A DNA stretch of 64,000 nucleotides from UBA4421 sp028228615 (GTDB lineage: Bacteria > Pseudomonadota > Gammaproteobacteria > Pseudomonadales > Azotimanducaceae), in the NCBI GenBank assembly GCA_028228615.1, contig JAOJBS010000010.1, positions 15,416-79,415 on the forward strand, read 5' to 3'. Positions within the stretch are counted from its first letter, which is position 1, and every line of letters starts with the position of its first letter. Of the stretch, positions 43,129 through 52,074 are shown piece after piece. The translations under genes were made by a program, and so were the position numbers. The notes beneath the pieces were generated by a model. It was not told the DNA's origin and made no database searches. It was given only the letters and a program-made list of their open reading frames with translations.

Positions 43129-44166
43129 ATGCGCAATGAAGCCGATCGCTTACTGGGCGAGTCCCCCGTATTTCTGCAAGTGCTGGAAGATGTCTCCCGC
43201 GCAGCCACGTTGAATAAACCCGTGCTCATTGTCGGAGAGCGAGGCACAGGCAAAGAAGGCATTGCTTCGAGGCTGCATTATTTATCCCCCCGATGGGGGC
43301 AGGAATTTATCAAACTCAACTGCGCTGGCATCGCCGAATCGCTGTTAGAAAACGAGCTATTCGGTCATGAACCCGGCGCGTTTACCGGTGCGACAAAAAT
43401 CCATCAAGGACGCTTTGAACGTGCCCACAACGGCACCCTTTTTCTGGACGAACTCGCCAATACCTCACTGGCAACTCAGGAGAAAATTCTGCGCGTTATT
43501 GAGTACGGGGAATTCGAGCGAGTTGGTGGTAATAAAACCATCACCTGCAACGTGAGATTGGTCGCGGCGACCAATGAAGACCTGCCATTGCTCGCTGAAC
43601 AAGGCAAGTTTCGCGCCGACCTTTTAGACCGCCTAGCCTTTGATGTGGTAACCCTGCCACCATTACGCGAGCGGGCCAGCGACATACTGATACTTGCCGA
43701 GTACTTCGGCCTGAATATGGCAAAAGAGTTAGACCGTGACTATTTTCCCGGCTTCAGCGCCAAGGCCGAAGCTGAGTTGCAAGCCTATGCATGGCCGGGC
43801 AATGCCAGAGAATTAAAAAACGTTGTAGAGCGCGCCGTCTACAAGTCGGAGCCAGAGTCACTGATAGACGGTATAGCCTTAGACCCCTTCGACTCGCCTT
43901 TTCGTCCAAACGCTCACGCCAGCGAAAAACCCACAGGTGCGAGCACTCAACGGCTCGCACAATTTCCATTAGACCTGAAACAACACTTGAGAGAGCAAGA
44001 GGTAGAGATTATCACCGCAGCCTTGACCAAGGCCAAACACAATCAGCGACATGCAGCCAAACTTTTACAACTGACCTATCACCAATTAAGAGGCTATTTG
44101 CGCAAATATGATCTCGTCTCAACCACCGAGTTAGACGAAAACCCAAAAGACTTGGAAGAAGTTTAA
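43129..44166 (+). CDS. pspF: Psp operon transcriptional activator PspF
   Basis: This 345-aa sigma54 enhancer-binding protein lacks an N-terminal receiver, as in PspF. The AAA+ core begins at residue 1 region with Walker A IVGERGTGKEGIASRL, the sigma54-contact loop ELFGHEPGAFTGAT, Walker B GTLFLDELANTS and the Arg finger region RADLLDRLAFDVV. A Fis-type helix-turn-helix (NQRHAAKLLQLTYHQLRGYL) ends the protein. Divergent to pspA. No ribosome site is obvious before ATG 43129. Confidence 0.96.
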   Translation: MRNEADRLLGESPVFLQVLEDVSRAATLNKPVLIVGERGTGKEGIASRLHYLSPRWGQEFIKLNCAGIAESLLENELFGHEPGAFTGATKIHQGRFERAHNGTLFLDELANTSLATQEKILRVIEYGEFERVGGNKTITCNVRLVAATNEDLPLLAEQGKFRADLLDRLAFDVVTLPPLRERASDILILAEYFGLNMAKELDRDYFPGFSAKAEAELQAYAWPGNARELKNVVERAVYKSEPESLIDGIALDPFDSPFRPNAHASEKPTGASTQRLAQFPLDLKQHLREQEVEIITAALTKAKHNQRHAAKLLQLTYHQLRGYLRKYDLVSTTELDENPKDLEEV

Positions 44167-44225
44167 GAATAATTGCATCAGTACATCGACAAGTACCCAT
44201 AGGTTCGAGTTACAATGCGCGCACC

Positions 44226-44316
44226 GGAGAGGTGGCCGAGCGGCTGAAGGCGCTCCCCTGCTAAGGGAGTATAGGTTAATCCCCTATCGAGGGTTCGAAT
44301 CCCTCTCTCTCCGCCA
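44226..44316 (+). tRNA. tRNA-Ser (anticodon GCU)
   Basis: A complete class II tRNA: 7-bp acceptor stem with a G-U pair, D-arm, anticodon stem CTCCC/GGGAG with loop CTGCTAA (anticodon GCT at 44260-44262), long variable arm, T-arm GGTTCGAATCC and encoded CCA at 44314-44316. It reads AGC/AGU serine codons. It is a normal serine tRNA, not the UGA-decoding SelC. Confidence 0.97.
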
Positions 44317-44333
44317 TATCTGTCTATAAAATC

Positions 44334-44355
44334 GGGGCCTTCAGACCCCTTTTTT
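44334..44355 (+). terminator. Terminator after tRNA-Ser
   Basis: GGGGCCTTCAGACCCC followed by six T residues (44350-44355) lies 18 bp after the tRNA CCA end; the stem has one internal mismatch. Confidence 0.75.
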
Positions 44356-44775
44356 GTGGGGGGATGAAAAGAATAGGATGCGGGTCTTATTACGACCTCA
44401 AACAATTAGAGGGTTCGTGAAGAGCAGCGCGCCTTGAGATTTGACTCGAGAAAGCGCCCACCCCTGCTCCTGGAATTTAGGCCTACTCCATCTTATCCGT
44501 ATAACGCACGCCGCGGAGTCTCAGCTCCTGGGTATCAGCGTGGAGGCTCTTTAGATAGCTTGGGGACGCCTCGGGATTGGTTGAATGCCTATAGGTTGCA
44601 GCGTCGAAACCCGCCCGGCTCACCGCGACCATTAATCGCTGGGTATAATCACCCTCTCTCTGAGCCAAAACGCTATTGCGCTAATACCTCGGACCCACGA
44701 ATATTGTTTTTTAGTTTTCCCTGATGCCGACAAAGCACCCATCCACTTACAACCAATCTCCCCTCGCCGCAGAGA
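44356..44775. other. Intergenic spacer between tRNA-Ser and nei
   Basis: A 96-codon plus-strand open frame (44434-44724) is present but has no family match, no ribosome site and an unbalanced composition, so I do not call it. No other RNA or repeat is supportable. Confidence 0.5.
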
Positions 44776-45609
44776 TCACTTCAACCGCACCTGAGGCTGG
44801 CATTGCGAGCACAGATAGAGACGCCTTGACCCCACTTCAATGCGCTCAATTGCTTTCGCGCAGCGATAGCAAGCCTCTCCTTGACGGTCGAAAACGACAA
44901 AGCGATAACGACTCCTTGTAAAGCCGTCTCGTTTCAGCGCGGCGACCCGTGCGGGACTATTCGTGATTCCGGCAGTGGCCAGCGACTGACGTGTTAGATC
45001 CAATGTTGCCCGAGACAACGCGCCAAGTTGAGCGCGAGTAAGATCGCAAGGTCGATCAGATGGGTGTAGTCCTGCCGCGTGGAGGATCTCCGAGCGCAAA
45101 TAATTGCCTATACCGGCTACAAAGGACTGGTCTAAATAGAGGGCTGCTAGGGACCGTCTACAGAATTGCTTAGACATCAATTGATCTAGCACATCACGCC
45201 AAACCACACCCTCATCTAGAGCATCCGGGCCTAACTTCGCGAGGTATTTTTGTAGCGGCAATTGCTCAGGGGTCAGCACTTCTATGTCCGAGGCACTGTA
45301 AAGAAGCGCACTGTGGGTGTCAGTGTGAATTGCTACGCGCAATGTTCTGCCGGTGACTGGCTGCTTATCGCGCTTCACCACGTACCACCGCCCGTATAAC
45401 TGGTTATGGCTATAGAGGGTCAACTCATTGCTAAAGTGGGTCAGCATGGCTTTACCGCGACTGCTTACGTCCATAACCGTCTCGCCGCTAAGCGCGTTGT
45501 TAAAACGTTGTAGGTGAGGCTGTGAGAACGTCACACTGCGGGTCTCTTTACCATTTAGAACTTTGCCAATACGCAGCGCAGCGCGCCTAATCTCTGGTCC
45601 TTCCGGCAT
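44776..45609 (-). CDS. nei: Endonuclease VIII
   Basis: This 277-aa DNA glycosylase/AP lyase removes oxidised pyrimidines. The catalytic N-terminus MPEGPEIRRAALRI, with Pro2 and Glu3, requires ATG at 45609; the frame is open further upstream but must be trimmed. SRGKAMLTHFSNELTLYSHNQLYG is nearly identical to E. coli Nei and separates it from Fpg. The C-terminal zinc finger CYRCAKAIERI...CSQCQ is complete, and the beta-hairpin loop is normal. Confidence 0.95.
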   Translation of the reverse strand: MPEGPEIRRAALRIGKVLNGKETRSVTFSQPHLQRFNNALSGETVMDVSSRGKAMLTHFSNELTLYSHNQLYGRWYVVKRDKQPVTGRTLRVAIHTDTHSALLYSASDIEVLTPEQLPLQKYLAKLGPDALDEGVVWRDVLDQLMSKQFCRRSLAALYLDQSFVAGIGNYLRSEILHAAGLHPSDRPCDLTRAQLGALSRATLDLTRQSLATAGITNSPARVAALKRDGFTRSRYRFVVFDRQGEACYRCAKAIERIEVGSRRLYLCSQCQPQVRLK

Positions 45610-45840
45610 GCTCTTCCACCCTTTTTTATTGTATTGTGCTTTGCGCGACGACAAGCGCAAGCCCTAGACTTCGCAGCATTGTCAGAGAAGTTTTTGCGTT
45701 GCCACTAACCTATCCTGCTCTCTTCGCTGTTAGGCAAAGCCAAATCGAAAAATCTTATGCCATCGCCCGAACAACCAACCTTGAACTTGCGAACTGACTG
45801 CTTTGTGGCCCTAGTTGAACACGACTTTTGTCTACTCTTT

Positions 45841-45910
45841 GTGAAGCGGGCACTGTGAAGCGCAGACTGGGAAGCGAATAACGTAAAGCGGACAACGTGA
45901 ATCAGATACC
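45841..45910. repeat. 14-bp degenerate tandem repeat, five units
   Basis: GTGAAGCGGGCACT, GTGAAGCGCAGACT, GGGAAGCGAATAAC, GTAAAGCGGACAAC and GTGAATCAGATACC follow head to tail. It lies in the 448-bp divergent spacer 45610-46057 between nei and the HtaA-domain gene; I see no other gene or element there. Confidence 0.8.
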
Positions 45911-46057
45911 AGAAAACCTGCAGGCAGAGTGGAACAAGTGTGCTGAGCGCGAGAAATCTCGCTCCTATTTATTGCAGCGGTTGCACCGGTTTGCAGCGGT
46001 GATGCAATTGATAGGGGATTGCGCCATGCTTATAGCTTTGCCGCAAAGGGAACATCA

Positions 46058-46516
46058 ATGAGCTTTAACAAATTAACATGGGGCGTGAAAGCCAGCTTTA
46101 GGGATTACGTGGAGGCTGCAGAGGGTTCAATCACTCTAAGTGATGGCGCAACCCGCACAGAAGAGGGCACATTTGTCTTCATGGCTCAGCCTGGCGGCGA
46201 TCTGTCTATAGCAGCGGATGGGAGCGCAACGGGCGCTATGCGTTTTCAAGGCACAGTCGTTTTTGAAGCATACGGGGGTATGCTCAAGTCTACCCTTGCG
46301 GAGCTGGGTTTGGAGGCAGGAGAAAATGGACTTGTACTTACAGTACTCGACGCGCCAATGAACAAAAGCCGTTGCGCAATTGCAGATCTAGGCCCGATTG
46401 AAGTTGGCGCAGAGGGCGTTATGACGATCGTGTCAAAGATCACAGTCGACGGCATGTACCAGATTGCCGACAACTACCCGCCAGGCACAGAGTTGGACCC
46501 GATAACACTGGCCTAG
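46058..46516 (+). CDS. HtaA-like domain protein, solo, no signal peptide
   Basis: The 152-aa protein matches the HtaA domain known from corynebacterial haem-binding surface proteins: KLTWGVKASFRDYV at the N-terminus, then strands including GAMRFQGTVVFEAYGGMLKS and ENGLVLTVLD. ATG at 46058 follows AAAGGGAACATC and gives a start directly at the domain, without a signal peptide or anchor. Haem binding is therefore only possible by family inference. Neighbours are nei and, convergent, katG. A strong terminator follows 60 bp downstream. Confidence 0.72.
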   Translation: MSFNKLTWGVKASFRDYVEAAEGSITLSDGATRTEEGTFVFMAQPGGDLSIAADGSATGAMRFQGTVVFEAYGGMLKSTLAELGLEAGENGLVLTVLDAPMNKSRCAIADLGPIEVGAEGVMTIVSKITVDGMYQIADNYPPGTELDPITLA

Positions 46517-46576
46517 ACGCTCTTTTCATACGGAGCAAGCACGGGTGGATTTTCATCTGGGCGTATCTCAAAAGAT

Positions 46577-46602
46577 ACTCCTCGCAGAATGCGAGGAGTT
46601 TT
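46577..46602 (+). terminator. Intrinsic terminator after HtaA-domain gene
   Basis: ACTCCTCGCA (46577-46586) and TGCGAGGAGT (46590-46599) form a perfect 10-bp stem with GAA loop and are followed by TTTT. Confidence 0.9.
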
Positions 46603-46626
46603 ATCACCGTCAACTAATAACTAAAT

Positions 46627-46652
46627 AGAGGCCGCTTAAGTAATCGGCCTCT
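46627..46652 (-). terminator. Hairpin after katG
   Basis: AGAGGCCG (46627-46634) and CGGCCTCT (46645-46652) are perfect reverse complements, 10 bp beyond the katG stop. On the minus strand the stem is followed by AUUUAGUU, a weak U-tract. Confidence 0.65.
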
Positions 46653-46662
46653 AGCAGTGACA

Positions 46663-48936
46663 TTAGTTCTTCTCAAGGTCAAAGCGATCTAACTGCATCA
46701 CTTTGGTCCAAGCTCTAACAAAGTCTTCAACAAAACGTGGGCTTGCATCATCGTAGGCATACGCCTCGGCAATGGCCCGCAGTTCGGAATTTGAACCGAA
46801 AATGAGGTCTACGGTGGTGGCCGTAAACTGCACATCCTGGGTCACAGGGTCTACTCGTTCGTAAACGCCTTCAGTTGCTGCTTTGCGCCAAGGGTGAGTA
46901 CCGTCCAACAAATTCAAAAAGAAATCGTTGCTTAGCGTCCCAGGCCGATCGGTTAAAACGCCGTGGGTTGTTCCATCCGTGTTGGCATTAAGCACACGCA
47001 TACCGCCTAGCAACACAGTCATTTCAGGTACGGTCAGCCTCAACTGATCTGCCTTGTCCACCATCATTTCAGCTGGCGAACGATACGCTTGGTTGACATT
47101 GAAGTAGTTACGGAATGCGTCCGCTGTGGGCTCTAATACAGCGAAAGACACCACATCCGTTTGTTCCTGAAGCGCATCTACACGACCCGGCACAAATGGC
47201 ACCGACACGTCAGTGCCTGCCTCTTTAGCTGCGCGCTCTATGCCCACCGCGCCGCCAAGTACAATAACGTCAGCCAGCGACACTTGCCCCCTGCGGCTGT
47301 TGTCATTGAATTCGCTCTGTACGCCCCTTAACACATCTAATACGCGAGCCAGTTTTTGCGGTTGGTTCACTGCCCAATCTTTCTGCGGCGCTAGGCTCAC
47401 GCGTGCGCCATTGGCACCACCTCGCATGTCGCTGCCACGGAATGACGCGGCCGATGCCCATGCAGTGCCGACTAAATCTGCAACGCTTAGGTTAGTTGCT
47501 GCGATAGACCTCTTCAGTTGCTTAATCTGGCGAGCGTTCAAAGGCTTACCTGTAGTCGCAGGCAACGGATCTTGCCAAATCATCACCTCGCTAGGCACAT
47601 CATCGCCTAGGTAACGAACCCGTGGTCCCATATCGCGATGAGTCAATTTGAACCATGCTTTAGCAAAAGCTAATCGGTATTCATTTGGGTCAGCCAAAAA
47701 TCGCTCTACGATTTTACGGTACTCAGGATCGTACTTAAGCGCTAAATCCGCAGTCGTCATGACAGGCGGGTTAAACTTACCTTTCACGTGGGCGTCAGGC
47801 ACCACACTGTGGAGCGATTCATCTGTTGGAATCCACTGCAATGCGCCCGCAGGGCTGCGCGTTTGCTGCCACTCGAAATTGAGCAAATTTTGCAAATACA
47901 GAGTGGTCCATTGAGTGGGCGCTTGAGTCCAAGCACCCTCTAAACCGCTGGTCACTGTGTCTTCTGAATGGCCCTTGCCACAGCTGTTCTTCCAGCCTAG
48001 GCCTTGCTCTTCTATTGGCGCTGCACCTGGCTCAGGCCCAACACAAGACTTCTTGCGCGCACCATGCATTTTGCCGAAGGTATGACCGCCCGCGATCAGC
48101 GCAACAGTCTCTTCATCGTCCATTGCCATACGCCCAAAGGTCACGCGCACGCTTTTCGCCGAACCCACAGGGTCGGGCTTGCCTTGCGGGCCTTCAGGAT
48201 TAACGTAGATCAGGCCCATGTGAGCCGCGCCCAAGGTTTTTTCTAGCTTGCCATCTTTGTCGTGACGTTCACTAGCGAGCATGGTGACTTCAGGCCCCCA
48301 ATAAACCAGATCCGGTTCCCAGTCGTCTGCACGACCGCCAGCAAAACCAAAGGTTTGAAACCCCATGTTCTCCATACCGACTGTACCGGCAAGTACCATT
48401 AAGTCTGCCCAAGAAAGGCTTTGACCGTATTTTTGCTTAATGGGCCAAAGTAGCCTGCGCGCTTTGTCCAAATTGCCGTTGTCAGGCCAACTGTTGAGAG
48501 GGTCAAACCGCATTTGGCCGCCATCAGCACCGCCGCGTCCGTCTAACGTTCTGTACGTGCCCGCGCTGTGCCAGGCCAAACGGATAAAGAATGGGCCGTA
48601 GTTACCAAAGTCCGCAGGCCACCATTCTTGAGAGGTGGTCAACAGCACGTTGATGTCGGCTTTCACCGCGGCGAGATCTAATGAGTTGAACGCTTGAGCG
48701 TAGTCAAAATCTTCGCCTAGCGGATTAGCGCTGGCGTCGTGGTCGCGCAGAGTCGATAAATTGAGTTGTTCAGGCCACCAAAATTGATTGGTTTTCGCAT
48801 GATCCACCCTCTTACTCGCCTCACCTGACGCCCCTGATATATTAGACGCACCATGATGCCCTTCACTGGCATGCAATGGTGAAGCCACCCATATCACTGA
48901 CATCAGCGCGACGCCACTTAAAAGCTTGCTTCGCAT
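46663..48936 (-). CDS. katG: Catalase-peroxidase with Sec signal peptide
   Basis: The 757-aa bifunctional haem enzyme destroys H2O2. The distal pocket RLAWHSAGTYR supplies catalytic Arg, Trp and His; the Met-Tyr-Trp adduct Tyr is in LIYVNPEGPQG; the proximal His is in ALIAGGHTFGK. A duplicate C-terminal half follows. ATG 48936 has GAGGG upstream and gives an N-terminal signal (KLLSGVALMSVIWVASPLHA) with an Ala-x-Ala-like cleavage site, so the enzyme is probably periplasmic like E. coli O157 KatP. Upstream in-frame starts at 48951 and 49017 lack ribosome sites. Confidence 0.95.
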   Translation of the reverse strand: MRSKLLSGVALMSVIWVASPLHASEGHHGASNISGASGEASKRVDHAKTNQFWWPEQLNLSTLRDHDASANPLGEDFDYAQAFNSLDLAAVKADINVLLTTSQEWWPADFGNYGPFFIRLAWHSAGTYRTLDGRGGADGGQMRFDPLNSWPDNGNLDKARRLLWPIKQKYGQSLSWADLMVLAGTVGMENMGFQTFGFAGGRADDWEPDLVYWGPEVTMLASERHDKDGKLEKTLGAAHMGLIYVNPEGPQGKPDPVGSAKSVRVTFGRMAMDDEETVALIAGGHTFGKMHGARKKSCVGPEPGAAPIEEQGLGWKNSCGKGHSEDTVTSGLEGAWTQAPTQWTTLYLQNLLNFEWQQTRSPAGALQWIPTDESLHSVVPDAHVKGKFNPPVMTTADLALKYDPEYRKIVERFLADPNEYRLAFAKAWFKLTHRDMGPRVRYLGDDVPSEVMIWQDPLPATTGKPLNARQIKQLKRSIAATNLSVADLVGTAWASAASFRGSDMRGGANGARVSLAPQKDWAVNQPQKLARVLDVLRGVQSEFNDNSRRGQVSLADVIVLGGAVGIERAAKEAGTDVSVPFVPGRVDALQEQTDVVSFAVLEPTADAFRNYFNVNQAYRSPAEMMVDKADQLRLTVPEMTVLLGGMRVLNANTDGTTHGVLTDRPGTLSNDFFLNLLDGTHPWRKAATEGVYERVDPVTQDVQFTATTVDLIFGSNSELRAIAEAYAYDDASPRFVEDFVRAWTKVMQLDRFDLEKN

Positions 48937-49062
48937 TTCTTTAACCCTCATGAAATTATAAAAATCTGTCTCTTTACGAACAATTAAACAGCCTGCTCGC
49001 AACTTGGGAGAGATCATAAACCCCCTGTCTTCATAGATGAAATTGATTTTATATACTCTGGC

Positions 49063-49079
49063 GATAGATCAGACCTATG
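49063..49079 (-). promoter_or_regulatory. OxyR-like operator upstream of katG
   Basis: GATAGATCAGACCTATG matches 12 of 16 fixed positions of the OxyR core (GATAGGTTNAACCTATC). A TATAAA-type -10 element lies about 20 bp downstream on the minus strand (TATATAAAAT near 49043-49052), so the site overlaps the -35 region, as expected for OxyR activation. The rest of spacer 48937-49346 shows no gene. Confidence 0.65.
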
Positions 49080-49346
49080 ATGAGCCTTTACTCAATGGAC
49101 GTTTAGCGCTGGCCTGCTTTCGTCAGCGGCAACAATGCCTAGGCGAAAAAACTAGACCAGCAAATGTTTGATTCAACCTGGCCTTTAGGGAAGTGAAATA
49201 GCCACCAATCGGGGATGAGGCCTTTCGCTCCGTAGATCGTAACGCCGCAAAATAGGGATGGCCTCAGGCCCCCACTTTGCATACGTGACCCGTAGATGTT
49301 TAACTCTTTGTAATCCTACCCACCCAAAAAATCAGGAGAGCGCTTC

Positions 49347-50963
49347 GTGACGCAGTCTAGTGCCGACCCATCAGTCTCTATAAGTACTACCAAAACAGGC
49401 TTCTATAAGGGTTTCAACGTATCTGTGGCGGCTATTCCTAAAGTGGTCATCTTTGCCTTTATTCTTTGGATCGGCTTGTCTCCAGAACGCGCGGGCGAGC
49501 AACTTGCAGCCCTGCAAACTTGGTCAACCTCATCCTTTGGCGGCTGGTATGTATATGTCACAGCCCTCTTCACGGTGACCTGTTTAGCCATAGCAGTGTG
49601 GCCGCGCACAGGAAAAATTGTGTTGGGCAAGAAAGACGAGGCGCCAGCATTCTCACTGTTTACTTGGGTGTCTATGATGTTTGGTGCCGGTATTGGTATT
49701 GGCATGCTCACATACTCAACCGCCGAACCTATTTTTCACTTCGCCACTAACCCAGAGACCATCCAAGGGTTAAGTACACCACTAGATGAATCCAATGTGC
49801 GTAACGCCTACAAGTGGGCCATGCTGCATTACGGGCTCACCCCTTGGGCGTGCTACGGACTGATCGGCATTTCTTTGAGCTACTTCAGCTATGTCCGCGG
49901 TTTACCATTAACCATCCGCTCTAGCTTACAGCCCCTATTTGGCGACGCTATGTCTGGCTGGGCGGGTCACTTGGTCGACATCGCGGCTATTTTAGCCACT
50001 TTGATCGGCCTTGGTGTGACTATTGGTTATGGTGTCTCACAGTTCGCCTCGGGTATATTCAACATCAGTGGTATCGCGTCGCTTGTTGACGAAGCTGGCA
50101 AACCAACTTTGACCGCGCAAATCACCGGGTTAGTCATTATCGTCGGCGCATCGTGCATCTCTGCCCTGTCGGGTATTCAGCGCGGCATTAAGTGGCTGTC
50201 TAACATCAATATGCTGCTATCAATTGCCCTTTTGCTCTGCTTTGTGGCGCTGGGATCCACGCTCTTTGCAATACAGTCATTTGGCTACGCCATCTGGGAC
50301 TACCTAATAGCGCTGCCAACCATGTCCACTACCGTTTGGAATGATTCCAGCACAGAGGTAGGCGCCGCGCTGCAAGGTTGGCAAGGGGCATGGAACATCT
50401 TCTACTGGGCTTGGTGGATCGCGTTTGCGCCATTTGTCGGTATGTTTTTAGCCCGAGTATCAAAAGGTCGCACCATCAGAGAATATGTACTGGGTGCGAT
50501 CATTGTTCCCTCGCTGATCTGCTTAACTTGGCTGACTTTTGTAGGCGCTACAGCCATCGACCTAGAGCTTAGCGGCATAGCCCAAGGGGCCATTGTTAAC
50601 TCTGATATCTCTGCACAACTGTTTACCACCATCAACCTTTTGTTATCACCGGACATGGCCGTGGCCTTGTCGGTACTGGTGGTTGTATTACTGCTCACCT
50701 TCTTAATCACCTCTGCCGACTCAGGCATTTTGATCATCAATACCTTAGCTTCTGGTGGCGACCAAAGCCAAAAGCAGGGCCTACATGTAGTGCTTTGGGG
50801 TGTGATATTTGCAGTACTCGTGAGCGTACTTCTACTTGCTGGCGGCATGGACTCACTGCGCTCAGCCATGATTGTTGGCGCACTGCCCTTCTCACTGGTC
50901 ATGGCGCTAATGGTCATTGCATTGATCAAGGCACTGGCCTTCGACAGCCAACCAGATGAGTGA
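49347..50963 (+). CDS. BCCT-family betaine/choline/carnitine transporter
   Basis: The 538-aa polytopic protein has twelve hydrophobic segments. The BCCT signatures are present: SMMFGAGIGIGMLTYSTAEP in transmembrane 3 (the Gly-rich substrate helix) and WAWWIAFAPFVGMFLARVS in transmembrane 8 with the Trp-rich aromatic box. It should import quaternary ammonium compounds such as choline or glycine betaine with Na+ or H+. GTG follows CAGGAGAGC. It is monocistronic; the nearest related enzyme is the BetA-like dehydrogenase 6 kb away. Confidence 0.92.
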   Translation: MTQSSADPSVSISTTKTGFYKGFNVSVAAIPKVVIFAFILWIGLSPERAGEQLAALQTWSTSSFGGWYVYVTALFTVTCLAIAVWPRTGKIVLGKKDEAPAFSLFTWVSMMFGAGIGIGMLTYSTAEPIFHFATNPETIQGLSTPLDESNVRNAYKWAMLHYGLTPWACYGLIGISLSYFSYVRGLPLTIRSSLQPLFGDAMSGWAGHLVDIAAILATLIGLGVTIGYGVSQFASGIFNISGIASLVDEAGKPTLTAQITGLVIIVGASCISALSGIQRGIKWLSNINMLLSIALLLCFVALGSTLFAIQSFGYAIWDYLIALPTMSTTVWNDSSTEVGAALQGWQGAWNIFYWAWWIAFAPFVGMFLARVSKGRTIREYVLGAIIVPSLICLTWLTFVGATAIDLELSGIAQGAIVNSDISAQLFTTINLLLSPDMAVALSVLVVVLLLTFLITSADSGILIINTLASGGDQSQKQGLHVVLWGVIFAVLVSVLLLAGGMDSLRSAMIVGALPFSLVMALMVIALIKALAFDSQPDE

Positions 50964-51026
50964 ACGACGCAAACAGATTCCCTATGCAACAGTAGAATAA
51001 TGTTGGACTAGTCCGAGGCCTTTGAT

Positions 51027-51950
51027 TTGGATATTTATTTCGACCCAGAGTTTCTATTTTTCTGGCAAGCCGCGGTTGTCGCCTTAGGCCTAATTGTTGG
51101 CAGTTTTCTAAATGTAGTCATCTATCGGCTGCCTATTATGCTAGAACTCGCATGGCAGGCAGAAGCTCGCCATGTCTTAGATCAAGGGCGTCAGCGGGAT
51201 CAGAAGGATCAAGAAGGCCGCCAAGGCCAAGACAAGGAAGATGCACAAGTTGAACCTTTCAACTTATCTGTACCGCGCTCACGTTGCGCCAAGTGCAATA
51301 GTCCCATTGGTATTCTGCAAAATATTCCGCTCATCAGCTTCCTCTGGTTGCGCGGAAAATGCGCGCACTGCCAAACCCCTATTTCTTGGCAATACCCAGT
51401 CATTGAAATACTAACAGCCATTTTAAGCCTCATGGTTTTTTGGCAGTTTGGATTAAGCACCGACCTGATTTTCGCGCTGATATTTACATGGGCGCTAATT
51501 GCCCTATCTGGTATTGATGCAAAACATTTTATACTGCCTGACAATATCGTCCTGCCCTTACTATGGTTAGGGTTATTTGCCAATCTGAGTAGTAGTTTCG
51601 CAAATCTCCCCGACGCGGTTTTGGGCGCAATCTTTGGTTACGGAATTTTGTGGGTTTGTTTTTGGGCGTTTAAACTAACCACCGGCAAAGAGGGCATGGG
51701 CTATGGCGACTTTAAACTAATGGCGGCCGTTGGCGCGTGGTTTGGCTGGCAGAGTCTACCTGCAGCGCTGCTACTGTCATCTTTAACCGGCGCTGTCGTA
51801 GGTATCACGCTGATACTTTTACAAAAAAAAGACCGCTCATCAGCCATACCGTTTGGGCCCTATATCGCGATATCAGGGTGGCTAATGCTGATGTATGGCG
51901 CAGAAATACAAGGTCTTTTAGCCCACTTGCTGGGCCTGAATTTTTCGTAG
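51027..51950 (+). CDS. pilD: Type IV prepilin peptidase
   Basis: The 307-aa bifunctional leader peptidase/N-methyltransferase is membrane-bound. It has the N-terminal GSFLNVVIYRLPIM, four Cys in two C-x-x-C pairs (RCAKCNSP and KCAHCQTP) binding zinc, and the aspartyl protease residues in ALSGIDAKHFILPD and GMGYGDFKLMA. An unusual Gln/Asp/Lys-rich insertion (DQKDQEGRQGQDKED) lies in the cytoplasmic loop before the zinc domain. TTG start with GAGG upstream. pilB, pilC and coaE, which usually accompany it, are absent here. Confidence 0.92.
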   Translation: MDIYFDPEFLFFWQAAVVALGLIVGSFLNVVIYRLPIMLELAWQAEARHVLDQGRQRDQKDQEGRQGQDKEDAQVEPFNLSVPRSRCAKCNSPIGILQNIPLISFLWLRGKCAHCQTPISWQYPVIEILTAILSLMVFWQFGLSTDLIFALIFTWALIALSGIDAKHFILPDNIVLPLLWLGLFANLSSSFANLPDAVLGAIFGYGILWVCFWAFKLTTGKEGMGYGDFKLMAAVGAWFGWQSLPAALLLSSLTGAVVGITLILLQKKDRSSAIPFGPYIAISGWLMLMYGAEIQGLLAHLLGLNFS

Positions 51951-52074
51951 GTCCATCATCAAAATGCTAACCGATGCTTCTAGCCTATGTTGCTAGCGCT
52001 GTTGCTCCCATATAGGCGACTAAGAGCCAAAACAACCGGACCACTCCGCACACCATAGTCATTAAACCAGACCA

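Noticed and set aside
44226..44316. Possible selenocysteine tRNA (SelC) because of long variable arm
   Set aside because: Anticodon is GCU and the acceptor stem is the usual 7 bp, so it is an ordinary serine tRNA.
44434..44724. 96-codon plus-strand ORF between tRNA-Ser and nei
   Set aside because: No family similarity, no ribosome site and no codon-like composition.
45841..45910. Possible CRISPR array
   Set aside because: Units are 14 bp, contiguous and degenerate with no spacers; it is a simple tandem repeat. No cas genes are in the window.
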